A DNA stretch of 64,000 nucleotides. Origin: Mytilus edulis. Lineage: Eukaryota > Mollusca > Bivalvia > Mytilida > Mytilidae. The stretch is from the NCBI RefSeq assembly GCF_963676685.1, contig NC_092344.1:87636749-87700748 (forward strand), written 5' to 3'. The notes beneath the pieces were generated by a model that saw nothing but the letters and a program-made list of their open reading frames with translations, did not search any database and was not told where the DNA came from. This document shows, in pieces, positions 1 through 11,100 of this stretch; within the stretch, counting starts at the first letter, position 1; each line of letters starts with the position of its first letter. The translations under genes were made by a program, and so were the position numbers.

Positions 1-2209
1 ATAGTTGTTCACTGGAACCGATTCTGACAGTTGTATCCTGGGACAGATTCTGACAGTTGTATCCTCGAACAGATTATTACAGCTGTATCCTGGGACGGAT
101 TATTACAGTTGTATCCTGGGACAGATTATTACAGTTGTATCCTTGGACAGATTATTACATATGTAACCTGGGACAGATAATTACAGTTGTGTCCTGGGAC
201 AGATTATTACAGTTGTTCACTGGGACAGATTATTACAGTTGTATCCTGGGACAGATTATTATATTTGTTCACTGGGACAAATTATTACAGTTGTAACCTG
301 GGACAGATTATTACAGCTGTATCCTGGGACAGATTATAACAGTTGTATCCTGGTTGTATCCTGGGACAGATTATTACATACGTAACCTGGGACAGATAAT
401 TACAGTTGTGTCCTGGGACAGATAATTACAGTTGTTCACTGGGACAGATTATTACAGTTGTATCCTGGGACAGATTATTATATTTGTTCACTGGGACAAA
501 TAATTACAGTTGTATCCTGGGACAGATTATTACAGCTGTATTCTTGGACAGATTATAACAGTTGTATCCTGGTTGTATCCTGGGACAGATTATTACAGCT
601 GTATCCTGGGACAGATTATTACATATGTAACCTGGGACAGATTATTACAGTTGTATCCTGGGACAGATTATTATAGTTGTTCACTGGAACCGATTCTGAC
701 AGTTGTATCCTGGGACAGATTCTGACAGTTGTATCCTCGAACAGATTATTACAGCTGTATCCTGGGACGGATTATTACAGTTGTATCCTGGGACAGATTA
801 TTACAGTTGTATCCTTGGACAGATTATTACATATGTAACCTGGGACAGATAATTACAGTTGTGTCCTGGGGCAGATTATTACAGTTGTTCACTGGGACAG
901 ATTATTACAGTTGTATCCTGGGACAGATTATTATATTTGTTCACTGGGACAAATAATTACAGTTGTATCCTGGGACAGATTATAACAGTTGTATCCTGGT
1001 TGTATCCTGGGACAGATTATTACAGCTGCATCCTGGGACAGATTATTACATATTTAACCTGGGACAGATAATTACAGTTGTGTCCTGGGACAGATAATTA
1101 CAGTTGTTCACTGGGACAGATTATTACAGTTGTATCCTGGGACAGATTATTATATTTGTTCACTGGGACAAATAATTACAGTTGTATCCTGGGACAGATT
1201 ATTACAGCTGTATCCTGGGACAGATTATAACAGTTGTATCCTGGTTGTATCCTGGGACAGATTATTACAGCTGTATCCTGGGACAGATTATAACAGTTGT
1301 ATCCTGGTTGTATCCTGGGACAGATTATTACAGCTGTATCCTGGGACAGATTATTACATATGTAACCTGGGACAGATTATTACAGTTGTATCCTGGGACA
1401 GATTATTATAGTTGTTCACTGGAACCGATTCTGACAGTTGTATCCTAGGACAGCTTCTGACAGTTGTATCCTCGAACAGATTATTACAGCTGTATCCTGG
1501 GACGGATTATTACAGTTGTATCCTGGGACAGATTATTACAGTTGTATCCTTGGACAGATTACATATGTATCCTGGGACAGATTATTACAGTTGTGTCCTG
1601 GGACAGATTATTACAGTTGTTCACTGGGACAGATTACATATGTATCCTGGGACAGATTATTACAGTTGTGTCCTGGGACAGATTATTACAGTTGTTCACT
1701 GGGACAGATTTATTACAGTTGTATCCTGGTAGTATCCTAGGACAGATTATTACAGTTGTATCCTGGGACAGATTACATATGTATCCTGGGACAGATTATT
1801 ACAGTTGTGTCCTGGGACAGATTATTACAGTTGTTCACTGGGACAGATTTATTACAGTTGTATCATGGGACAGATTATTACAGTTGTATCCTTAGACAGA
1901 TTATTACATATGTAACCTGGGACAGATAATTACAGTTGTGTCCTGGGACAGATTATTACAGTTGTTCACTGGGACAGATTATTACAGTTGTATCCTGGGA
2001 CAGATTATTATATTTGTTCACTGGGACAAATAATAACAGTTGTATCCTGGGACAGATTATTACAGCTGTTTCCTGGGACAGATTATACATATGTAACCTG
2101 GGACAGATTATTACAGTTGTATCCTGGGACAGATTGTTATAGTTGTTCACTGGAACCGATTCTGACAGTTGTATCCTGGGACAGATTCTGACAGTTGTAT
2201 CCTCGAACA

Positions 2210-2692
2210 ACCAGGATACAACTGTTATAATCTGTCCCAGGATACAGCTGTAATAATCTGTTCCAGGATACAACTGTAATAATCTGTCCCAGGATACAAC
2301 TGTAATTATTTGTCCCAGTGAACAAATATAATAATCTGTCCCAGGATACAACTGTAATAATCTGTCCCAGTGAACAACTGTAATTATCTGTCCCAGGATA
2401 CAGCTGTAATAATCTGTCCCAGGATACAGCTGTAATAATCTGTCCCAGGATACAACTGTAATTATTTGTCCCAGTGAACAAATATAATAATCTGCCCCAG
2501 GATACAACTGTAATAATCTGTCCCAGTGAACAACTGTAATTATCTGTCCCAGGACACAACTGTAATTATCTGTCCCAGGTTAAATATGTAATAATCTGTC
2601 CCAGGATGCAGCTGTAATAATCTGTCCCAGGATACAACCAGGATACAGCTGTAATAATCTGTCCCAGGATACAACTGTAATTATTTGTCCCA
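2210..2692 (-). repeat. 483-bp inverted insert within the satellite
   Basis: Here the monomers run on the minus strand. The left flank ends CCTCGAACA (2201-2209) and the right flank resumes GATTATTACAG (2693). Joined, the flanks restore the variant monomer seen intact at 731 and 1471. The marker interval 2146-3301 is 1155 bp; subtracting 483 leaves 672, the length of the first unit. This is therefore an insertion of inverted satellite rather than an in-place flip. Read on the minus strand it contains GCTGCATCC followed by ATATTTAACC, a variant pair that on the plus strand I see only at 1024-1056. Confidence 0.88.
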
Positions 2693-4863
2693 GATTATTA
2701 CAGCTGTATCCTGGGACGGATTATTACAGTTGTATCCTGGGACAGATTATTACAGTTGTATCCTTGGACAGATTATTACATATGTAACCTGGGACAGATA
2801 ATTACAGTTGTGTCCTGGGACAGATTATTACAGTTGTTCACTGGGACAGATTATTACAGTTGTATCCTAGGACAGATTATTATATTTGTTCACTGGGACA
2901 AATTATTACAGTTGTATCCTGGGACAGATTATTACAGCTGTATCCTGGGACAGATTATAACAGTTGTATCCTGGTTGTATCCTGGGACAGATTATTACAT
3001 ACGTAACCTGGGACAGATAATTACAGTTGTGTCCTGGGACAGATAATTACAGTTGTTCACTGGGACAGATTATTACAGTTGTATCCTGGGACAGATTATT
3101 ATATTTGTTCACTGGGACAAATAATTACAGTTGTATCCTGGGACAGATTATTACAGCTGTATTCTGGGACAGATTATAACAGTTGTATCCTGGTTGTATC
3201 CTGGGACAGATTATTAAAGCTGTATCCTGGGACAGATTATTACATATGTAACCTGGGACAGATTATTACAGTTGTATCCTGGGACAGATTATTATAGTTG
3301 TTCACTGGAACCGATTCTGACAGTTGTATCCTGGGACAGATTCTGACAGTTGTATCCTCGAACAGATTATTACAGTTGTATCCTGGGACGGATTATTACA
3401 GTTGTATCCTGGGACAGATTATTACAGTTGTATCCTTGGACAGATTATTACATATGTAACCTGGGACAGATAATAACAGTTGTGTCCTGGGGCAGATTAT
3501 TACAGTTGTTCACTGGGACAGATTATTACAGTTGTATCCTGGGAAAGATTATTATATTTGTTCACTGGGACAAATTATTACAGTTGTATCCTGGGACAGA
3601 TTATTACAGCTGTATCCTGGGACAGATTATAACAGTTGTATCCTGGTTGTATCCTGGGACAGATTATTACAGCTGTATCCTGGGACAGATTATTACATAT
3701 TTAACCTGGGACAGATAATTACAGTTGTGTCCTGGGACAGATAATTACAGTTGTTCACTGGGACAGATTATTACAGTTGTATCCTGGGACAGATAATTAT
3801 ATTTGTTCACTCGGACAAATAATTACAGTTGTATCCTGGGACAGATTATTACAGCTGTATCCTGGGACAGATTATAACAGTTGTATCCTAGTTGTATCCT
3901 GGGACAGATTATTACAGCTGTATCCTGGGACAGATTATAACAGTTGTATCCTGGTTGTATCCTGGGACAGATTATTACAGCTGTATCCTGGGACAGATTA
4001 TTACATATGTAACCTGGGACAGATTATTACAGTTGTATCCTGGGACAGATTATTATAGTTGTTCACTGGAACCGATTCTGACAGTTGTATCCTAGGACAG
4101 CTTCTGACAGTTGTATCCTCGAACAGATTATTACAGCTGTATCCTGGGACGGATTATTACAGTTGTGTCCTGGGACAGATTATTACAGTTGTATCCTTGG
4201 ACAGATTATTACATATGTATCCTGGGACAGATAATTACAGTTGTGTCCTGGGACAGATTATTACAGTTGTTCACTGGGACAGATTATTACAGTTGTATCC
4301 TTGGACAGATTATTACATATGTAACCTGGGACAGATAATTATAGTTGTGTCCTGGGACAGATTATTACAGTTGTTCACTGGGACAGATTATTACAGTTGT
4401 ATCCTGGGACAGATTATTATATTTGTTCACTGGGACAAATTATTACAGTTGTATCCTGGGACAGATTATTACAGCTGTATCCTGGGACAGATTATAAAAG
4501 TTGTATCCTGGTTGTATCCTGGGACAGATTATTACAGCTGTATCCTGGGACAGATTATTACATACGTAACCTTGGACAGATAATTACAGTTGTGTCCTGG
4601 GACAGATAATTACAGTTGTTCACTGGAACCGATTATTACAGTTGTATCCTGGGACAGATTATTATATTTGTTCACTGGGACAAATAATTACAGTTGTATC
4701 CTGGGACAGATTATTACAGCTGTATCCTGGGACAGATTATAACAGTTGTATCCTGGTTGTATCCTGGGACAGATTATTACAGCTGTATCCTGGGACAGAT
4801 TATTACATATGTAACCTGGGACAGATTATTACAGTTGTATCCTGGGACAGATTATTATAGTTG

Positions 4864-5175
4864 TTCACTGGAACAGATTCTGACAGTTGTATCCTAGAAC
4901 CGATACTGACAGTTGTATCCTGGAACAGATCCTGACAGTTATTTCCTAGAACTGATACTGACAGTTGTATCGTGGAACAGATCATGGCAGTTATTTCCTA
5001 GAACTGATTCTGACAGTTGTATCCAGGAACATATCCTGACAGTTATATCGTTAAACAGATCCTGACAGTTGTATCCTTGAACTGATCCTGACAGTTGTAC
5101 CCTGCAACAGATCATGGCAGTTCTATTCTGACAGCCTTTGAATGCTTGAACAGATAATTACAGTTGTATCCTAGA
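4864..5175. repeat. Degenerate edge of the satellite
   Basis: After the last marker the monomers diverge quickly. Examples are GAACTGATACTGACAG, GAACAGATCCTGACAG and GATCATGGCAG. The higher-order pattern is lost before the array ends near 5175. Confidence 0.85.
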
Positions 5176-6344
5176 ACATTGTTGAAGGCCATATGATTGC
5201 CTATAATTGCTTATGACCTCTAGTGGATAGTTTCGCATTGGCAATCATACCATTTCTCCTTATCTTTAATTTTGATTAAACAAAATTTCAGTACGAATAC
5301 TGCTTTGTGTATTTTGTCTGTATTTTGTTTGCATGTTACTTGTTTATGTATTTCGTTTCAATCTGATGTGTCTTGAAAGCTATTTTCAACAAAATATTTT
5401 TATTCAGGTCCGTATTTGAAAATAGAAATAGTCTCTTCAGCTGTGTAAATCTGAAACCTTAAAGATGCATTGATGATGTGATGTTACACTATTGTTTCAG
5501 GTAAGGATGAAGGTTGGTACCTAGTAAAACGTTTTTAAAAGAGTATTCGATACAGTTTCAGTGGAGGTTTTCCGCGACGTCAAACTATGACTTATCGGGA
5601 AAAGATTCAGTTTTCGACTGATTTTTTATCATTCAAACTTATTTAACTTGAAAACGAGTTCATGGACCCCTCTTTTTTAAAATGTCAGATGGTTTTATTA
5701 CGTAAGAAGATTATGTGTGCCAATTTTCATGAAAACGTCAATAGTGCTTTTTTTTTAATTTGATAAATCTGGGACTATTAACTATAATAGTCCCACGATA
5801 AATATACAGTAAAATATGATGTTTTTTTTTCTACATTCGTGAACATTTGATAAAAACGAGTTATTTGACATAATAAATTGCACAAATTTAAAGGATATTT
5901 ATATAAAACAGAATTTACAAACAAATCAACAAAAAACTGCTTGTGTTTATCTTTTAAAACAAAAAGTTATGTATTTCTGTCGAAAGGAAAAATACGTCCA
6001 CAAATCTGAATTTTTAGCAAATATATAAAAATTCGACCTTATTTTACTCAAAAAGTAGCACATGAAGGTTTATTTTTTTTATTACATATTTGATTTAATC
6101 AGGCAAAATATAGCCGATATGCAAATTTTCAGCAAACTTTCAATATGGGATCAAAACTGTTTCGTATGCCCTTAGAACCGCTGCATTTTCTGCACCTGCC
6201 CTAAGTTACAAATCTGATGTTCAGTGGTTGTCGTTTGTTTGATGCGGTCATAAATTTTTTTCGTTTTTTTTCATATATAGATTAGACCGTTGGTTTTTCT
6301 GTTTGAATGGTTTTACACTGGTCATTTTTAGATCCCTTTATGGC

Positions 6345-6478
6345 TTACTGTTCGATGTGAGCCAAGGTTCCGTATTGAAGACCGTACTTTGACATATAAT
6401 GGTTTACTTTTGCGGGTTGTGACTTGTGTGGAGGGTTGTCTCATTGGCGCTCACACCACATCTTCTTATATCTATTGA
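6345..6478 (+). repeat. Dispersed repeat, copy 1 (GAGCCAAGG...TTGTCTCATTGGC family)
   Basis: Shares GAGCCAAGG, TTGAAG.CCGTACTTTGAC and TTGTCTCATTGGC followed by CACATCTTCTTATATCTAT with 60850-60982, and its tail with 61930-61985. It is the common end of a family of dispersed elements. No open frame is supported. Confidence 0.75.
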
Positions 6479-6489
6479 ATCAAAAACCG

Positions 6490-6645
6490 AGAAAAAATGA
6501 CACAGAAATTAACAACTATAGGTCACCATCCGGCCTTCAAAGCCCATTCCGCATAGTCAGCTATAAAAGGTCCCGAAATGACAAATGTAAACCAATTCAA
6601 ACGAGAAAACTAACGGACTTCTTTTGTAAAGAAATAATAACGCTC
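6490..6645 (+). repeat. Dispersed repeat (GACACAGAAATTAA family), copy 1
   Basis: Matches 39043-39185 over its length: GACACAGAAATTAA, CCATTCCGCATAGTCAGCT, AAATGACAAATGTAAA. The short open frame overlapping 6424-6648 spans two unrelated repeat pieces and is not a gene. Confidence 0.7.
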
Positions 6646-7879
6646 TAAAAAAATTGTGCATCCTAAACGTGTTATAGATTACTTTTCCCGAGAACGCACA
6701 AACTCAACAAAAATGCCAGGGAGAAAAGTTTTTAGCTATATAAACAATAGGAATTTGAAAGAGAAAGAAAAAAAATCATCTACGGTCAAATTTGCTTGAA
6801 GTGCTTTAAACCGTAACTTATTTCTTCATTCATCAAAGAGGAAGTTTAGCATGTTTAGACAAATATCTTATCAAATCATGTCTGTACCAAAGTATTGACT
6901 ATATGAGCTGATTATAACCGCGGGGCTTAAAATTTCATCGGCTAGTAAATGAAATAACACTTTATATATTATGTGCTTTAGAAGGTCTTTTCTTAATTTA
7001 TCTTAATCAGAAATAATCAGACCCTAACATTTAAAGTCAAAGATGCATAAAAGTTAAATACGCGGGAAAATAATGAGCTATATGACCAAAAGCAGCCTCA
7101 AAGGACAACCTAATTCATAATATGGTCAACTGTTGCGGGAGTTTAAACCTTTAGTTAATTATTAATTTCTTAAGAAATCAACGAAGTACCTTCGAAAAAT
7201 ATGTTATAAATAAGTCACTACCGAAGCATTGACTACGAGATTGACTACTGAACTTTTGATAAAAATCGAGCATTTTAATGTTCACCAGCACCAAGAACGC
7301 TAAAAAGGCAAAACTTTTAAATGTCAATGATGAAAAAATATGTCGAAAAGATACGAGCTATATGATAAAATAGGGGCCTACAAGGATGTCTGTGTTGTGA
7401 GAAATTTCCAACCATTTTGGTTTCCCCAATTAAGTCAACATTGCCTGAATGAGAAGTTTATTTAATAACCTTATAGTTTTGCAATTTCTTAATTTATGAA
7501 CGGAGAATTTTAGAAAAAAATAAATTAAAAAAAACATGTCAGTGCTAAAGCATTATTAACTACTGTGTTAATCAAGTGCTACCATCAGGAATTGAATGGT
7601 AATGACCTCAAGGTCATGAAAGTCAAAGACCTGGTAGTACCAGTTATTTTTTGATATCATGATTAATATGATATATCAATGATTTGTATAGTACATGTAG
7701 TAGCAAATCCTTCGCCGAGATATGAAGATTGAAACTAAGTATTGCAATCATTGAATGCAATGTTCGAGTTCTGAAGTTTATGTTTTGTTAAAATCTATTT
7801 CTTAAATCTGACGAAGAAGAGCAGATTTGTCTTCATAATACCAAAATCCGGGTAGGACTGTTATTTTAACACTTGTCCA

Positions 7880-8035
7880 CTTGAGAATAAAGGATAATCT
7901 TACTTTTCCGGATTTAGCGCCACTCCGATTTGGCTTCAGTCAATTCCCTGTATAATCAATACTTCCGGGAGATATGTGTCAACACGCAAATAAATAGAAT
8001 ACAAGTTTTTGTTTGGGTATTCGAATAAACCAGAC
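7880..8035 (+). promoter_or_regulatory. Probable MFSD5 promoter and 5' leader
   Basis: Lies directly upstream of the MFSD5 start codon. It holds ACTTCCGGGA at 7961-7970 and TTTCCGGATTTAG near 7905, which resemble ETS-type sites common in TATA-less housekeeping promoters. No convincing TATA box was seen. The transcription start cannot be placed from sequence alone. Confidence 0.3.
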
Positions 8036-8186
8036 ATGGCAAACATTTTCATAGCTGGGTTTGGAGTTTTAAGTGTTTTATGTGCAGCTTTATTCCTGTA
8101 TACAAGAACTGCAGTTCCGACAATCAGTGATGCAGCATTTAAACAGTTCCAGCGTGTCTACCTTGTCGTTTATATGCTTGCAATGG
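8036..8186 (+). CDS. MFSD5: MFSD5 exon 1
   Basis: Encodes residues 1-50 plus one base: the initiator Met, the first membrane helix and the link to the second. The donor is GTGAGT at 8187. The split Ala codon (G|CT) is completed by exon 2. Confidence 0.92.
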
Positions 8187-11100
8187 GTGAGTGCACAAAA
8201 TAGGTAAAACAGAAATTTGACACAGCTTCACAAATCGATATTTAATAAGTTGGAAAGCTTGTATGTCTTTTGAAGTTTAGATATAAAGATGGGTGTGGTA
8301 GCATCAATTCAGAGAATAATTGTCAAAATTGGTTCATTTATAATAAATAAAAGATAGTACATATAATTAGCAGGGTTGGAAAGATCTCATAAATAGGTAT
8401 AATGTATCCCAAAACCTGTATCAGTGTTCAGTGATGAAGATATACACTTTTGATTTCAAGGCACTATTAAATGAGGCAGTCATTACCCGTGAAAGGGGAC
8501 AAAGTCTGTATGAATTATTTTTTTGTAACTTCAAAATCTGTTAAAAAAGAAAATGAAATACTGTAACATTTCCAATTTTGGTTCTGTTGTCAGGGATTTT
8601 ACTTGTGACATTATTTAAGTTTGACATCATGTTCAATGTAAACAAAGAAACACGATCAGATAACATATCAAAGATAAAGAATCATTAAAAATGAAATTGG
8701 TATTGTGTCCCTTGAGTTCCTATATTTTACTAGACTACTTAAAGTCTCATGAAAACAAGACCGGAAGAAGGAAGTTGATTTCTGCATTCTGTGCAAATGC
8801 AGGAATTAAAAAAAGTGACCCAAAAAAGTTAATGATTTTGAGTTCATTAGCTATATATAGTACAATGAAAATATAAGCCCAACATATTTTTATTGATTTT
8901 TCTACTGTAATGGGGAACTTCGTCCCCTTATTATAATATTCACATAAACATGGCAATTGATAGCATTTTGCCCAAAAGTGGGTCTCATTGGGTTCTAAGG
9001 GTGATGCAGGATTGCAGATTTTTTGTAAGGGTGACAGGTGTAAGTCAAATTATTATGCTGTGAAAACGGGAAATGAAGTCTAGCGGGACACAGGAAATTA
9101 CAAAAAAATGAGAATTGCTTACGTACATAGTGTAAGCATGATACTGTACATGAATCTGATAAAACAGTAAGCAGGATCTGGGTTCAGAACCCCCAAATGA
9201 AACCCCCCATTGACCATGCCAAAGACACCATGACCTTGATGACTGAAATATCAACTTGCTAAAAGGCTTTAAGGTTATATATACATGTAGTCTTGAAAAA
9301 GTAGGTTTTTGAAGGTGATTATCTTTGAATTCATTTGTCTCTTGAACCATATTGTATTATAGGTGTAAATGTTGGTTATCTTAAGCTTTAAAGTCATTAT
9401 ATAAATGAAGAAATATAAAAACCCAAGTTATTTTTATTATTGTAAATTATAACCCCATTTTGGGTGTGATACCCATATTTAGGGATAGTACCTATTTATA
9501 ATAATCTTCCCCAATTTGATAAGGCTAACCAAAAAGGGTATGTATTAAAGCAATGTTGTGGGTTCCACCTTTTATTTATAAAGGAAGAAATAAGGATATA
9601 TATCGTGTTGCTCTGTTTGTTTACCCTTGAGGTAAATGAGAAACTTGCAGTTTTGAAAAAAAATGTTAGAATTTATCGAAAGGTCCAAATAAAAACTTTA
9701 GGGTATGTACATTTTTGTATTTATGGGCATGAAATAGGCAGTGGCAGATCCATCTTACATGTCTTATTGCCATGCTACATTTTGATAGTCAAATGTACAT
9801 ATGTGTGGGAAATTGTTTATATATACTCCTTTATGATCTAAAATTTGGTACAAGTTGATAAACAACTGGAACAGGAATTTAGGTGCCAAAGATAGACGGG
9901 AAAATTGAAAAAATAGGGATTCACTCTATATATAATACAAATGTATAGATTTTCTAACTAGTCTTATTGCCCATTTTCAACTGTATGAGGATCTCATGAT
10001 CATGAATTCTACTGATTTACATGTTCATTGTATGGTGCAGATGAGATTTATACATTTTGAAAAAAGAAATATATATATCTATATACTAGTATATATATCA
10101 ATGATACTTGTGCTCCAGCCTACAATGGCCTTGAGAGAAAAAAAATAGGCAGTCACATACTTATGAAAAAAAAAAAAACAACCATCGAATTCAATTACCT
10201 AATTTAATTATCTAAAAGTTTTATATGTACATCTACAGGCCAAGAGTTTATTTTTTGGGGAAATTTAATTTGAAGTTGGCCTGTAGATATGACTTTTATA
10301 GGCCAGAGAGCAATTTTTACAAGCTGTAGCTGCTGGGCCTGTGGTTCAGCGTGAAGACTGCCAATGTATAGCTTCTTACATTTTCAAAAAAACCTAAGCA
10401 GAAACAAATATTTGATAAATTTTACTTTCACAGTGAATATGATTTTGGTATTGTACTCTACATTTGTATCTTGACTCCTTGAAAAATTGTTTGTTGAAAC
10501 CATTTAAGCAGCAGATTTCATGACCAAGTTGTAGGATTTATGCATATTTCGTTAAAATTCCATGTATATTTGTACTAGGATGTTGGATTTATAGATTAAA
10601 TGTACAAAGTAGTTTTGTAAGGTACACATAATGACAATACAATCCTTTTAAAATGTTTCCTTTACTTAGGACATAAATTGAATTTGATATTCAATTAAAA
10701 ATTAAAAATTTATATGCTTAACTTATATAAATTAATTTAAGTAAGGATTAAAAAAAGAATAACATTTTTCTTTAAATAATTTCACAAATCATTTGTTTAT
10801 ATATACAAGAAATTACTTCCATAAATCTTATTATGTTGCCTTTTAGCTAGACATATTCTTTTTTTTTTAACATTTTAATAAGTCATGTTAAGTTGTATAG
10901 CTGAAAGCTAATGGAATCGAAAAGTAACAGCATATGTATATTTTGTGCCACGATTAATCTTTGCATACATTGTACATCATTACTGTCATGAAGTACCAGA
11001 AATGTCTTAATTTAAGTCACACATAACTTTGAAATTATCATCATTTATTTAATTTTAAGTCACTATAAATTATTTTTTTGCGTAACTATGCTGTGAATCT

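Larger units (their letters stand above)
1..5175. repeat. 26-bp satellite array with higher-order structure
   Basis: About 190 head-to-tail copies of a 26-bp monomer (a clean copy is 118-143, core GGGACAGATTATTACAG). Variants differ at a few positions: GTGTCCT, TTCACT, AACCT, CTCGAACAG, CTTGGACAG, and a 37-bp form with an extra TGGTTGTATCC. The variants recur in the same order, giving a higher-order unit marked by TTCACTGGAACCGATTCTG. The marker starts at 8, 680, 1415, 2146, 3301 and 4062, with a variant at 4864. Because 26 is not a multiple of 3, the plus strand reads through as a 26-aa repeat in all frames with few stops. These frames are a by-product of the repeat, not genes. The array runs off the left edge. 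Confidence 0.97.
5176..8035. other. Intergenic region between satellite and MFSD5
   Basis: AT-rich with no convincing coding frame. It starts with a short dispersed-repeat tail (CATTGGCAATCATACC near 5236). It holds two further dispersed-repeat pieces (6345-6478 and 6490-6645, listed separately). From 6650 to about 7850 I see nothing beyond A/T-rich unique-looking sequence. The last ~150 bases are the probable MFSD5 promoter. Confidence 0.6.

Noticed and set aside
2210..2692. Simple in-place inversion of satellite
   Set aside because: The flanks join into a normal monomer and the unit length is 672 only after removing the block, so it is an added inverted copy.
57..4985. Many overlapping 60-180 aa frames in the satellite
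   Set aside because: They are all cyclic readings of one 26-bp monomer and break wherever monomer length varies; there is no independent gene signal.
6424..6648. 74-aa plus-strand frame
   Set aside because: Spans two different dispersed repeats; no domain or conservation.
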